Assembly (NCBI GenBank): GCA_030433275.1
Contig: JAUILK010000012.1
Span: 1-64,000, forward strand
Reading direction: 5' to 3'
Source: Gammaproteobacteria bacterium
GTDB lineage: Bacteria; Pseudomonadota; Gammaproteobacteria; Nitrococcales; Nitrococcaceae
DNA length: 64,000 nucleotides
Of this stretch, positions 7,858 through 17,212 are shown in pieces; the stretch's first letter is position 1; every line of letters begins with the position of its first letter. Position numbers and translations under genes: made by a program. The notes beneath the pieces were generated by a model. It was given only the letters and a program-made list of their open reading frames with translations. It made no database searches and was not told the DNA's origin.

Positions 7858-9126
7858 TCAGCGCACATGCGCCACCTCTTGTCCGAGCATTTCGGCTGTA
7901 ACCAACACCACACCAGCCGCCGAGACGAAGAAACGCGCCCGATCGGCCGCGTCATCCTCGCCAATAACGGTTCCGGGCGGGATTTTGCAACCCTCATCGA
8001 TCACGCAGCGGCGGATGCGGCATCCCTCGCCTACCACTACATCCGGCAAGATCACGGCATCCTCCACCCTAGCTCTCGGCAATACGATCACTTGCGAGAA
8101 CAGCAGCGAGTGACGCACCTCCGCCCCTTGAATGATATCGCCGCCCGAGACCATAGAGTCGATGGCAATTCCGCTGTGACCCGCATCATCGATGAACTTC
8201 GCCGGTGGTAACTGCGCCTGATAAGTCCAAATGGGACGATCCTGGTCGTAGAGATCGAGTTCGGAACCCTTACCGATCAGTTCCAAGTTGGCTTCGAAGA
8301 AAGCGTCCACGGTACCCACATCGCGCCAGTAAGGCTGCTCGCCACTTTTGGGATCGGCAAAAGGATAGGCAATCACCTTGTCGTGGGCAATGGCAGCGGG
8401 GATGACATCCCGACCGAAGTCCCTGGAGGAGTCGGCATTCTCGGCATCCGCGCGCAATTGCTCGAAAAGGTATTCACGCTCGAACACATAGATACCCATG
8501 GAAACAAGCGCGGTATCCGGCTTGCCCGGCACCGGATTGGGCTCCTCGGGTTTTTCGGTGAATCGCAGCACTCGTCCGTTTTCGTCCACCGTCATTACGC
8601 CAAAAGCCCGTGCCCGCTCCCTTGCCATCTCCACGCACCCCACAGTCATGTCCGCGGCATGCTCCACGTGCAAGGCGATCATGGGTCCATAATCCATCTT
8701 GTAGACGTGGTCGCCCGCTAGGACCAGGACGTAGCGCGGCCGATGCGCCTTGATGATATCGATGTTCTGATGAATTGCATCGGCGGTACCGGCAAACCAC
8801 AAGGGTTTGTCCAAGCGTTGCTGAGCCGGTACGATCTCCACGAACTCACCAAATTCCCCGCGCAGGAATCCCCAGCCGCGCTGAACATGCTGGATGAGTG
8901 AGTGCGCCTTGTATTGAGTGATAACCTGAATTCGCCGCACACCGGAGTTAATGCAGTTCGACAGCGGGAAATCAATCAAACGGAACTTGCCGCCGAAGGG
9001 CATGGCAGGCTTCGTGCGCCAGTCGGTAAGATTGGCCAAACGCCCGCCCCGGCCACCTGCAAGAATGATGGCAAGCGTACCCCGGGTTAAGCGGCTGACG
9101 AAGCGAGGGTTACGCTCAAAATACAT
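7858..9126 (-). CDS. glgC: Glucose-1-phosphate adenylyltransferase
   Basis: GlgC, 422 aa, makes ADP-glucose from ATP and glucose-1-phosphate for glycogen synthesis. The nucleotide-binding loop is ILAGGRGGRLANLTDWRTKPA (parts at residues 21-40), followed by KFRLIDFPLSNCINSG, HVQRGWGF, and the sugar-phosphate region FGVMTVDENG and YWRDVGTVDAF. The C-terminal 110 residues form the left-handed beta-helix with hexapeptide-like repeats. The length is normal. It stands away from the glgB-glgE operon at 53 kb and has no glgA beside it. Its stop codon abuts an IS630 remnant, so insertion or deletion may have removed former neighbours. Confidence 0.97.
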   Translation of the reverse strand: MYFERNPRFVSRLTRGTLAIILAGGRGGRLANLTDWRTKPAMPFGGKFRLIDFPLSNCINSGVRRIQVITQYKAHSLIQHVQRGWGFLRGEFGEFVEIVPAQQRLDKPLWFAGTADAIHQNIDIIKAHRPRYVLVLAGDHVYKMDYGPMIALHVEHAADMTVGCVEMARERARAFGVMTVDENGRVLRFTEKPEEPNPVPGKPDTALVSMGIYVFEREYLFEQLRADAENADSSRDFGRDVIPAAIAHDKVIAYPFADPKSGEQPYWRDVGTVDAFFEANLELIGKGSELDLYDQDRPIWTYQAQLPPAKFIDDAGHSGIAIDSMVSGGDIIQGAEVRHSLLFSQVIVLPRARVEDAVILPDVVVGEGCRIRRCVIDEGCKIPPGTVIGEDDAADRARFFVSAAGVVLVTAEMLGQEVAHVR

Positions 9127-9172
9127 GATGGGACCGGCTCTCTCTCGAAGGCCTTGGCGTCATTTTGATGGG

Positions 9173-9877
9173 CTATCCACCTGCCGCAACCGCCAAAGTA
9201 GGATACTTTGCTGCGGCGCCGATGCCAAATACTGTTGCCGACTGCCGCTGCAGGCGCACCAGGTCGGCGGGCCGATCGATATCGAAGCTCAACGGCAATT
9301 CGACCCGATTTAACCCCAACCGACGCACTCGCGTGCGCGTCGTCACCATCACTTCGGGGCCACCCCAAGGCAGTGCCTGGAACAGCAGCGGCTGGGGACG
9401 ACGCAAGCCCACCAGCATATATCCGCCATCCTCGGCTGGCCCGACTACGACATCGGCACCCTCGGCGAGGCGATCGAAGGCGTGCTGCAATTGCCACGGC
9501 GTCAATGCGGCGCAATCACCGCCAATAAGCGCCGCAAAGGGCGCCGTGCGCAGTGACCACTGCAAGGCTCGGTGCATACGCTGGCCCAAATCACCTTGCA
9601 CCTGAACCCGCAGCGGCATCCCCTGCTCGCGCGCCCGGGCCGCAAGCCACGGGTGCGCACGCCCGGGAGCCGCCCAGAGCTCCATCGGCGCCACCCGCGC
9701 TTGCGCCGCCGTCGCCAACGTGTGCCTAAGCAGTTGTCGATAGCGCCGTGCCGCACCTCCCCGGCCGTAGGCCGCCGCCAAACGCGTCTTGACCCGCCCG
9801 GCAACCGGTGCCTTAGCAAAGATCAACAATCGCGCGGCCGGGTAGCGTACGGCAAGGTTCGCTGTTTCCATGCTCAT
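9173..9877 (-). CDS. TIGR04282/DUF2064 family glycosyltransferase
   Basis: A 234-aa nucleotide-sugar transferase-like protein of the DUF2064/TIGR04282 family. It opens with LLIFAKAPVAGRVKTRLAAAYG, has ALIGGDCAALTPWQL (the divalent-metal region) and VVVGPAEDGGYMLVGL, and closes with LPLSFDIDRPADLVRL. The family name in current databases links it to arsenosugar synthesis, which I recall but cannot verify. ATG 9877 is chosen because it overlaps the stop of the upstream glycosyltransferase as ATGA. The longer upstream frame is only the other gene's antisense-frame shadow. It forms a two-gene operon with the next entry. Confidence 0.88.
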   Translation of the reverse strand: MSMETANLAVRYPAARLLIFAKAPVAGRVKTRLAAAYGRGGAARRYRQLLRHTLATAAQARVAPMELWAAPGRAHPWLAARAREQGMPLRVQVQGDLGQRMHRALQWSLRTAPFAALIGGDCAALTPWQLQHAFDRLAEGADVVVGPAEDGGYMLVGLRRPQPLLFQALPWGGPEVMVTTRTRVRRLGLNRVELPLSFDIDRPADLVRLQRQSATVFGIGAAAKYPTLAVAAGG

Positions 9878-10581
9878 GGCATACGCTGGGGGCGCGGTGG
9901 CGAGTCGCTCCGTTCGTAACGGCGCTGCAGCATACGCGCATCGGCGCCGCAAAAATAAGCCAGCCGAAGGCACCACATCAAAGCGATAGTAGCCCATACA
10001 CCATTGCGCTCCCAGCGCCGGGCGGAGGTTACGATCGGCCCAAGGAGACAAGCGGGACGCCCATACCGTTTCAATCGACGTGACAACTCCACGTCTTCCA
10101 TCAGCGGCTGATCCGGATAGCCGCCGAGCGCCTTGAATAGCAAACGCTCCACAAACAACCCCTGATCTCCGGTAGCAATGCCGCTCAAACAAGAGCGCCG
10201 GTTCATCGCCCAAGCCACCAGGCGCAAAAGCCGTTTTTGACTGGACAAACGCACATCGAACCGCCCCCAACTATAGCCGCGCCCCCCCGCGCGCGCGATC
10301 TGCTCCGCCGCATCCGCCGGCGCCAGAGTATCGGCATGCAAAAACCACAGCACAGCACCATTTGCAACGGCCGCGCCGGCATTCATCTGCCGCGCGCGGC
10401 CGCGCGGCGCGACCAGCACTCGATCAGCAAACGGCGCGGCAATGCGCGGCGTGCCGTCACGGCTGCCGCCATCGACCACGATCACCTCATGGCCATGCGC
10501 CCTTAAAGGCTGCAGCACCCGCAGTGTCGCCGTGATTACTGAGGTCTCATTAAATGCCGGAATAATAACGGAGATGATCAC
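9874..10581 (-). CDS. TIGR04283 family GT2 glycosyltransferase
   Basis: A family-2 glycosyltransferase of 235 aa. It begins MIISVIIPAFNETSVI, followed by VIVVDGGSRDGT (nucleotide-sugar site), RGRARQMNAGA, the metal-binding FLHADT, and QGLFVERLLFKALGGYPDQPLMEDVELSRRL in parts. The start is GTG 10581-10579; an open frame continues upstream through the tRNA genes but only as a shadow. The pair TIGR04283-TIGR04282 is a recurrent operon. The C-terminus has the typical hydrophobic segment (WATIALMWCLRLAYFCG). It is transcribed divergently from the tRNA-Ala gene 88 bp away. Confidence 0.88.
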   Translation of the reverse strand: MIISVIIPAFNETSVITATLRVLQPLRAHGHEVIVVDGGSRDGTPRIAAPFADRVLVAPRGRARQMNAGAAVANGAVLWFLHADTLAPADAAEQIARAGGRGYSWGRFDVRLSSQKRLLRLVAWAMNRRSCLSGIATGDQGLFVERLLFKALGGYPDQPLMEDVELSRRLKRYGRPACLLGPIVTSARRWERNGVWATIALMWCLRLAYFCGADARMLQRRYERSDSPPRPQRMP

Positions 10582-10668
10582 TGAATCCGCCCACGGGATA
10601 CTCGCACCGCGCCGCCTATACTGGTACTCCGGGGACGCCGGTGTTAAACTGCGCGCCGCAAACAGCGC

Positions 10669-10744
10669 GGGGCCGTAGCTCAGTTGGGAGAGCGCGACAT
10701 TCGCATTGTCGAGGTCAGGGGTTCGACTCCCCTCGGCTCCACCA
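10669..10744 (+). tRNA. tRNA-Ala (anticodon CGC)
   Basis: A 76-nt cloverleaf. The acceptor arm GGGGCCG pairs with CGGCTCC, with one G-T pair. The D-arm is GCTC/GAGC, the anticodon stem CGACA/TGTCG with loop TTCGCAT (anticodon CGC, reading GCG), and the T-arm AGGGG/CCCCT with TTCGACT. Discriminator A and CCA are encoded. Confidence 0.96.
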
Positions 10745-10824
10745 AGTGCTTCGCGGCGCGGTCGATCCAACCGCAAATTCGGGGGCGCCCCTGAGCCAAA
10801 CCTCACGATACGCCACTCTATCCT

Positions 10825-10901
<77 letters not shown>

Positions 10902-11229
10902 TTACCATCATACCACTGCTGGCACGCGCCAAAACCTGCTCGGCCACTCATCGTTCACTGCACTCATCCGTATCGAAATGGCACTACCCATATCAAGATA
11001 CAGGGTGGCCGGATTCGGTTCCACACGGATCCACCCCGCAGTCCACATACCGCCCAGCTGTCCAGAAAACGATTGGAAGCGCTAGAATTCTCCTTGAGAT
11101 CAGGTAAATTGCCTACGTTCAAGGGAGCTAACTCTCAAACCATTCGTAGGCCGTTTTCATCCATTCGGTTGCTAGGCTGCGAGGAAGATCCCCCCGAGCG
11201 GGAGGACCGATACAGACCAGGAGGACGGT
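10902..11229. other. Intergenic region between tRNA-Arg and the PP2C gene
   Basis: About 330 bp with no recognised gene. The last 15 bases hold a clear ribosome-binding site (AGGAGG) for the phosphatase. No tRNA-derived attachment-site repeat was noticed. Confidence 0.5.
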
Positions 11230-11952
11230 ATGATCATCGCCGGCCAAACCCACATCGGCCGTGTACGAGTACGCAATGAGGATGCCATTGGCTGGGACGA
11301 AACAGCAGGTATAGCGGTTATCGCCGATGGCATGGGTGGCCACCCCGCAGGCGATGTGGCAAGTCGACTCGCCGTGGCAACCATCCTCAAAGCCGCACGC
11401 GAGTCAAGCTCTAGTAACCGTACATGGCTTGCGCGAGGCGGTGATCCTGCGCAGCTGATCCATAAGGCTCATCAGACCATTCTTAGCCAAGTCGAACATG
11501 AACCACGCTACGCCGGTATGGGAACGACAGTAGTTCTCGCCGCAGTCGACGAGCGACGCATAGCCATCGCCCATGTCGGCGATTCACGTGCTTATCGCCT
11601 GCATGAAAGCGGCCTCTCTCGCCTCACCCGCGACCACAACCTGGCCCAGGAAGCTCTGGACCAGGCGTGGATCACGCCGGAGCAGGCTCAACGCGCTCCC
11701 GAACGTCATCGCCTCACGCAGGTGCTGGGTATCGGCACAGTAAATCCAGATGTCATACGCCTTGAGCGCAACCAAGGCGATTTAATCATCCTCTGCACGG
11801 ATGGGCTCACCGGCGAGTTGGAGGACAGCGAGATCCAGCAGCAGCTCGCGCAAGCCGATCATGATCCGGATCGCACGGTGCAGCTGTTGGTGCGCTGCGC
11901 CGTTGACAACGGGGGCAACGACAATGTCTCAGTCGTAGCCTTGCAACTCTAA
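11230..11952 (+). CDS. PP2C-family Ser/Thr protein phosphatase
   Basis: A 240-aa cytosolic PPM/PP2C phosphatase of the Stp/PrpC type. Metal-binding motifs are intact: RNEDAIG near residue 18, VIADGMGGHPAGD (about 30-43), AHVGDSRAYRL (about 115-125), the TDGL aspartate (about 195) and GGNDNVSVV at the C-terminus. The start has AGGAGG 5 bases upstream. No partner Ser/Thr kinase (PknB type), FHA or type VI secretion gene lies next to it, so its target is unknown. It appears monocistronic. Confidence 0.93.
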   Translation: MIIAGQTHIGRVRVRNEDAIGWDETAGIAVIADGMGGHPAGDVASRLAVATILKAARESSSSNRTWLARGGDPAQLIHKAHQTILSQVEHEPRYAGMGTTVVLAAVDERRIAIAHVGDSRAYRLHESGLSRLTRDHNLAQEALDQAWITPEQAQRAPERHRLTQVLGIGTVNPDVIRLERNQGDLIILCTDGLTGELEDSEIQQQLAQADHDPDRTVQLLVRCAVDNGGNDNVSVVALQL

Positions 11953-12084
11953 CCACCGTGTGGCTGTATAGTCTAATTCTATTTTGGTGGCTTTATTGCC
12001 TGTCACTATTATAGGGTCAACCTGACTTTGCGCCGGCGCCCCCCGCTGCTCGGTTTCGGGGACAGGAACGCTCACACCCAAGAG

Positions 12085-12660
12085 CTACGAGGCAAAGGTA
12101 CAGCGATAGCAGTGGGCGGGTAGAAAATTGCGCAGCACGAATCCCCGCTCAACCGCATCAAAAGTCCGCTCCAAATGAGGACGCACGCGGTCGGAGAATT
12201 GATAGACTAGGAATTCACCGTTCGGGTTCAAATGCTCACGCGTTTGCTGCAGGACATTGTCGCGCACTGCCGGCGGCATGGTGCTGAAGGGAATGCCAGA
12301 GATTGCGTAATCCACACCTTCCCACCCGCGCTCCTGCAATGCCAGCCCTAAATCTGCCGCCGACATCCTAACCACCTCCAGGCGCGGATCCTTTACTTCA
12401 CTGTTGAGGTAGGTTACGAAATCCGAGTTCAGCTCCAGGGCCAACAGCCGCGCATCGGGGGCCATGTGGGCGAGCAATCTCTTAGTAATCGTACCAACGC
12501 CGGGACCATATTCAACAATACGCCTTGCCCTCGACCAATCGATCGGCCGTAAAAGCTGCTCGATGAGATGACGCGAGCTGGGAATAAGCGAGCCCAACAG
12601 ACCTGGATGTTTGAAAAAATTGCTGGCGAAAAGCCATTGCCCGTTGAGATAATTATTCAC
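12085..12660 (-). CDS. SAM-dependent methyltransferase (phospholipid N-methyltransferase/KsgA-like)
   Basis: A 191-aa Rossmann methyltransferase. The SAM motif I is VEYGPGVGTITKRLL, and LLALELNSDFVTYL is the acidic strand-2 motif. The N-terminal FFKHPGLLGSLIPSSRHL block is typical of the PmtA-like group related to rRNA adenine dimethylases. The equivalent of motif IV reads SGIPFSTMP. It may methylate phosphatidylethanolamine or another small substrate. GTG 12660 is chosen because AGGAGG lies 6 bases upstream; the frame extends 21 codons further without a ribosome site. It is a single gene, convergent with the PP2C gene. Confidence 0.82.
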   Translation of the reverse strand: MNNYLNGQWLFASNFFKHPGLLGSLIPSSRHLIEQLLRPIDWSRARRIVEYGPGVGTITKRLLAHMAPDARLLALELNSDFVTYLNSEVKDPRLEVVRMSAADLGLALQERGWEGVDYAISGIPFSTMPPAVRDNVLQQTREHLNPNGEFLVYQFSDRVRPHLERTFDAVERGFVLRNFLPAHCYRCTFAS

Positions 12661-13451
12661 AGTTTCCTCCTTCTTACTCGCCAATGAAAAAGGCCTTAGC
12701 CGGCAAGCGGCCAGTCTAAACAATCAGAACGGACGTAAAGGCCTAGGCGACGGTATCGCGCAGGCCGAAGGCACAGGGCTATCTGAGTTTCCGCCGTCAC
12801 GCCCGGAGAACGGTTGGCCGGTCACACCAAATCGTTTATCGGGTGTCGCCGCTGCGCTTTGACTGACCCAGCTCGAAGTTGCAAATGTAGCACTATACTC
12901 GGTAAGAGCCACCAGCGGGACTATTTTTACTCGACACCGAACCTGACCACCAACTGACAATGAATGACATTGGATCCGGAGAAAAGTAGCCTACACGCTG
13001 CTGCCTACTCTCAACTTGCGCTCGTCTCGATAAATGCTCGACACGCCGACGCGTTTTTCAGTCCCCCTTGAACTCCGCCATTCAGGAACACCGGCGGCCG
13101 GCGACAAGCTTTTGCGAGGGGCTATTATAGCGGTAACCGCAGCGTTCCTGCTCGCACCCGACCAGCTTTGTATCCTCATATCCGTGGCCGGGACAACGGC
13201 TCACCTGAAGCGCCACACTCATCCGCAGCCAGGATAAGCCTCCTGTCCACAGACGTGGCGCCAGTTTCATAACGTTTCGGACCAATCAAAAGCTTACGTG
13301 AAAATTTAACCGAGACCAAACAGAGGCCCTGCTGACTGATGGTCACTTCATATAGCTTCACATCATAACGCGTCAATAATGATTAGCACACTTCACCTGT
13401 CCGTTTCATCTCATATACGCCTATGTATAGTGGGTGACATTATCGTCTGTC
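12661..13451. other. 790-bp region without a recognised gene
   Basis: Only short, non-family ORFs occur on either strand, and their composition looks non-coding. I saw no RNA gene, array or transposase motif here. The left end must contain the methyltransferase promoter. Confidence 0.5.
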
Positions 13452-14009
13452 TTACGGCTTACCGGCGGCGTTTACAGCCTTGATGTCGGCCCCAATGGCC
13501 TTTAACCCCGCACGCGCGCAACGCTCATCCAGGTGGCCGCCGGGGGCTCCACCGACACCGATACCGCCGACGAACTCACCGGCGATGCGGATCGGCAGTC
13601 CGCCAGCAAGGATGAGGATGGAGGCGTTCATATCCCGCAGCGCTTGGAGTTCGGCATGTTCGGCAATCAGGGCGGCCAGTTTGGCTGTGGATTCACGCAA
13701 GCTAGCCGCGGTATAAGCCTTATGGTGGCTGCTGTCCACCGTATGCGGCCCGGCGCCATCTGCTCGCGCAAACGCCTTAAGGACGCCGTTACGATTGACC
13801 AGCGCCGCACTGACCCGATAGCCGTCCGCACTACAAGCGCTCACCGCTGCCAGCACCGCTTTTTGAGCAAGACTCAACGGCAACACAGACATCGTCGGTA
13901 GCGGCTTGGCGAAAGCAGCTCCGGCGATCGCCAACAGCGTGAGCAGCAGGCCAAACAGCCCGCAGAGGCCGGCAAGGCGAATGAGGGGGGTGCGATCCGT
14001 ATCCGACAT
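13452..14009 (-). CDS. Exported GlcG/HbpS-family haem-binding-like protein
   Basis: A 185-aa protein with an N-terminal hydrophobic segment (LAGLCGLFGLLLTLLAIAGAAFA) that acts as signal peptide or anchor. It is followed by the GlcG/HbpS domain: LSLAQKAVLAAVSACSADGYRVSAALVN in parts, HHKAYTAASLRESTAKLA, LILAGGLPIRIAGEFVGGIGVGGAPGG in parts, and C-terminal ERCARAGLKAI. Family members bind haem or small ligands. ATG 14009 is preferred because AAAGGAGA stands before it; an ATG 9 codons earlier has no such site. The exported form resembles HbpS, but no SenSR-type system is adjacent. Confidence 0.85.
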   Translation of the reverse strand: MSDTDRTPLIRLAGLCGLFGLLLTLLAIAGAAFAKPLPTMSVLPLSLAQKAVLAAVSACSADGYRVSAALVNRNGVLKAFARADGAGPHTVDSSHHKAYTAASLRESTAKLAALIAEHAELQALRDMNASILILAGGLPIRIAGEFVGGIGVGGAPGGHLDERCARAGLKAIGADIKAVNAAGKP

Positions 14010-14134
14010 CGGCCTTCTCTCCTTTGTCTCGGTCATAGTTTTAGCTTCGTCACGTAGTGCGCATCGCCCGATGCGATCCCAACTTATAACCGTCCACCTT
14101 CACGTGCGGCTCCACATGATCGGTTCACCGTCGA

Positions 14135-14938
14135 TCACGAGATCACAGGCGCAGGCAGCGTCTGGGTGAGTCGATCACAAAATCGCCGGACCCGCTCGGC
14201 GTTCTTGCCGAGGTCGCCGACCCCGACCCGCGAAACCGAGCGGATGTCCACCCGGGCGCCCGACCCGGCGGCACGAACAAGGATCACGACATCGTCCTTG
14301 AATCCGAACCAAAAGGTGGTGGCCGTCGCCTCGATACGCCCTGCCTGCGGCACGGCCGCGGCAATCTCCCAGCCCATAACCTTGGCCACTTCAAGCGCGG
14401 CCGAAAAGGCTTGCTTGGGACTCACCCGCAAGTGCAGGGACTGGATATCCGGATAGGCCTGCCGCTGGGCGCGCGCGACGCTCGGGCCACCATAGACGAC
14501 AGGGTTGGACGCCGCCCGACGTGCAGACAGGAGGGCATGGAAAAGAGGCGGCTGCGCGGTATCGGTGGTGATGTCGTGAATGGGCGGCACGCGACGGGCC
14601 TGTTGCAGCAGCGCCCAGGGCACCCCGAAGCTCATCGCTCCGACTAGCAGCCCAATCGAAGCGAACACGGCCCACGGCGGGCGTCGACCCCGACCGCTGA
14701 CGATCAACGACAAGGCCAGCACACTTACAAAACCGCCGGCCAATCCGACGAGCGCGCCCCAGCGTAGCAAAGTGAATGCCGGACTAAGCTCCAACAGTTG
14801 CCAACGATACCCCGGGCCCGGTAACAAAACGAGCGCCCCGCCGAGCAAGGCAAGCCCCAGCCCCATCCCCGTAAGCCAGTGCCCAAACCGCGGCTTATTG
14901 CCGGCTGATCGCACTTGGGAAGAGTCGTTTTCGCCCAT
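14135..14938 (-). CDS. DUF1499 membrane protein
   Basis: A 267-aa protein. Three membrane helices fill the N-terminal half (GMGLGLALLGGALVLLPGPGY, LLRWGALVGLAGGFVSVLAL and FASIGLLVGAMSFGVPWALL). A periplasmic or cytoplasmic DUF1499 domain follows from about residue 130, starting at PPIHDITTD, a segment typical of the family, and including GWEIAAAVPQAGRIEATATT and VDIRSVSRVGVGDLGKNAERVRRF in parts. The start is ATG 14938 with GGAGA just upstream; the open frame further upstream has no ribosome site. Function of the family is unknown. It follows the AEC transporter on the same strand. Confidence 0.85.
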   Translation of the reverse strand: MGENDSSQVRSAGNKPRFGHWLTGMGLGLALLGGALVLLPGPGYRWQLLELSPAFTLLRWGALVGLAGGFVSVLALSLIVSGRGRRPPWAVFASIGLLVGAMSFGVPWALLQQARRVPPIHDITTDTAQPPLFHALLSARRAASNPVVYGGPSVARAQRQAYPDIQSLHLRVSPKQAFSAALEVAKVMGWEIAAAVPQAGRIEATATTFWFGFKDDVVILVRAAGSGARVDIRSVSRVGVGDLGKNAERVRRFCDRLTQTLPAPVIS

Positions 14939-15063
14939 CGCATCTCCGGGCCGGGGTATGCCCGTTGTTTTCACCGAATGCCGCCGGTCGGGGCGACACC
15001 TGGTACGTGTAACCCATAGCAGTATGGCTTTGCGCATTGCTCGGGCAGTTCCGATTATGACGC

Positions 15064-16008
15064 TCAACCCACAGGATAGAGCCATAAGAGCACCGCCGAA
15101 ACCGTCGGCACCGCCAGTGTGGTCGAGACCAGCACAGCCGTCGAGACCGACCCGACATGAACCTGATAGCGCTGGGCTAGCACATAGACGTTGGCGCCTG
15201 TGGGCAAAGCGGCCTGGGTTATAGCAACCGCCGCCCAAAGCGGCGGCAACTGGAAGATGAACAATGCCGCACCGCTTACCAGCAGCGGATGGACAACCAA
15301 CTTCATTAGGCTCAGAAATCCGGTCTCGACGGCACCCTCACGGATCGGCTGACTGGCCAAAGTCGCGCCCAGCGCAAAGAGCGCGCAAGGGCCTGCGGCG
15401 TTGGCGAGCAAGCCCGCGTAGGCAAGCAATGGAGTGGGCGGCGTAATCGCGCTCAAATGCAGCGCCAACCCCAGAAAACCGGCGACGATGATCGGATTGC
15501 GCAGCAAACCACAACCGACCATACGTAACAGCGCGACCCCGCTGCAGCCCGCGCCGCGATCCGCTTCGATGATCACAGTGGCGAGCCCCAGCATAAGCAC
15601 ACCGTCGCCGATCACGATGAGCATCGCCGGCAGTGCCGCCTCATCCCCGTAGGCCGAAATGACCAGCGGCAACCCGACGAAGCCGACATTGGAGAAGGTC
15701 GCTCCCAAGCCCTGTAGAGCGCCCACCGCACCCGAGGCGCGAAACAGCCGCCGGCCCAGCATGAAGGTCACGGTAAAAAGCAACAGCCCGGCACCATAAT
15801 AGGTGCCGGCTAACGCTAGAGCCGCATCGGCCGAGGCCGCTGGCGCTTGCAACACCTTTACCAGAAGCAACGCTGGTAGCGCAAAATAAAAGACGAAAGC
15901 ATTGAGGCCTGCTACGGTATCGACGCTCAGCAAGTAGCTGCGTCCGGCCCCGTAGCCGGTGAAAATCAGGGCGAAAAACGGCAAGACGATATCGACGACC
16001 GCAACCAT
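15064..16008 (-). CDS. AEC-family (auxin efflux carrier-like) transporter
   Basis: A 314-aa inner-membrane carrier with about 10 helices in the two-repeat AEC arrangement. Typical features are DIVLPFFALIFTGYGAGR at the start, FYFALPALLL, the inter-repeat FSNVGFVGLPLVISAYG and, in the second half, KLVVHPLLVSG and QAALPTGANVYVLAQRY. Bacterial members export malate, malonate or other organic anions. Length is normal. No regulator or carboxylase is adjacent, so the substrate is open. Confidence 0.92.
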   Translation of the reverse strand: MVAVVDIVLPFFALIFTGYGAGRSYLLSVDTVAGLNAFVFYFALPALLLVKVLQAPAASADAALALAGTYYGAGLLLFTVTFMLGRRLFRASGAVGALQGLGATFSNVGFVGLPLVISAYGDEAALPAMLIVIGDGVLMLGLATVIIEADRGAGCSGVALLRMVGCGLLRNPIIVAGFLGLALHLSAITPPTPLLAYAGLLANAAGPCALFALGATLASQPIREGAVETGFLSLMKLVVHPLLVSGAALFIFQLPPLWAAVAITQAALPTGANVYVLAQRYQVHVGSVSTAVLVSTTLAVPTVSAVLLWLYPVG

Positions 16009-16212
16009 AAATGCCGCCGGTTGGAAAAAGGAAACGCAAGTCCATCACAGCCACATACCGGCGGCAAGCAAACTCACGACGATTCCCACCACTGGCCAGC
16101 CCGTGCAGGCCAGCCGCAGCGGCCTGCCCGAGCTCGCCGGATCAAGTGCTACGAATATCGCAGAGATTTCCGCTCGGTACAGCAAACTGGCTAAGAGCGC
16201 CTCGCCTACTGA

Positions 16213-17160
16213 TCAAAGCCGACGCTGCTGGGCGAGCGTCCACAGCGCCTGAGCGAGACCGTCGGTCACGGCGGCGAGACGACTGTAGTCCAGCTTCTCC
16301 GGGGTGTCCTGCGCGGTATGGTAGTAGGGATAGCGGTAAAATGCCGTATCGGTAACCATCACCGCACGATAGCCCTGGCGCCAAAACGAAAGATGATCGC
16401 TCCAGGCAACCCCAGGGATCATGGCCAGGGTGGCAATATACTCCGCCGGGAAATCGGTGGCAGCCCGAAACGCCCGCACTAGGCGTTGCAAAGCCAGTCG
16501 TGACCGTAAATTCGATACGAAAGCGATGAAGTTACCCCGATCCGGAAAGAAATAGCGCAGCAACGGCGGATAAGCCTGCGAGCCGGGTCGATCGCGGTAA
16601 CAGCCCATGGTCTCCAAAGAGATCATCAAGCGAATGTTCTCGCCCCGGGAACGCGCTTGGCTTGCATAGCGCAAACTGCCCTGATCAGGGGTAAGAAAAA
16701 ACGGCGATTCCTCGTTGGCGAAGGCAACGAAGCGCAGCTCACCCGGCCACCGCACTGCAGCATAGCGCCGGGAGAGCTCGAGCAGGGTGGCCACCCCGGT
16801 CGCATTGTCGTTTGCCCCAGGACTGCCGGGCACGGTGTCGTAATGCGCGCCCACCAACAAGATCGGCCCGTTAGACGGGCGCCCCACCGAGCTGATCTCA
16901 AGATTGGCACAGGACACCCCGCGCGTCGTGTAAGCCTGCTCGACAACCGTATAGCCCTGGTCTTGCCAGCACGCCCGCAGATACGCCTGCGTCGCCTCCA
17001 GCGCGTCCGGTCGATACACATTGCGCTCACCTATCTCGCCCGCCAGTTGCGCGACATGTCGCCGCAACCACTTCTCCCCCTCGCCCGGCCAAGTGCTGCA
17101 AGGCCCTTCTGCAGCCACCGGCGCGACCGCAGCCGCCTCCGAAGCAACTCGCCTAATCAT
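16213..17160 (-). CDS. M28-family zinc aminopeptidase-like protein
   Basis: A 315-aa M28 peptidase. Zinc-ligand motifs are visible: GAHYDTVPGSPGANDNATG (His and Asp ligands, about residues 108-126), FVAFANEESPFF (catalytic/ligand Glu pair), SLETMGCY (third region) and the last His in YPYYHTAQDTPEKLDY near the C-terminus. The N-terminus lacks an obvious signal peptide, unlike many exported M28 enzymes. The neighbouring EF-G-like gene upstream on the same strand ends 52 bp away. Substrate unknown. Confidence 0.9.
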   Translation of the reverse strand: MIRRVASEAAAVAPVAAEGPCSTWPGEGEKWLRRHVAQLAGEIGERNVYRPDALEATQAYLRACWQDQGYTVVEQAYTTRGVSCANLEISSVGRPSNGPILLVGAHYDTVPGSPGANDNATGVATLLELSRRYAAVRWPGELRFVAFANEESPFFLTPDQGSLRYASQARSRGENIRLMISLETMGCYRDRPGSQAYPPLLRYFFPDRGNFIAFVSNLRSRLALQRLVRAFRAATDFPAEYIATLAMIPGVAWSDHLSFWRQGYRAVMVTDTAFYRYPYYHTAQDTPEKLDYSRLAAVTDGLAQALWTLAQQRRL

Positions 17161-17212
17161 GACGGGTCCCGCTTTGCGATCGCACCCACGACACTCGCTG
17201 CCATGGCCCCGC

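Noticed and set aside
12724-13285. Several 60-80 aa ORFs on both strands
   Set aside because: Overlapping, without ribosome sites or recognisable motifs; judged non-coding.
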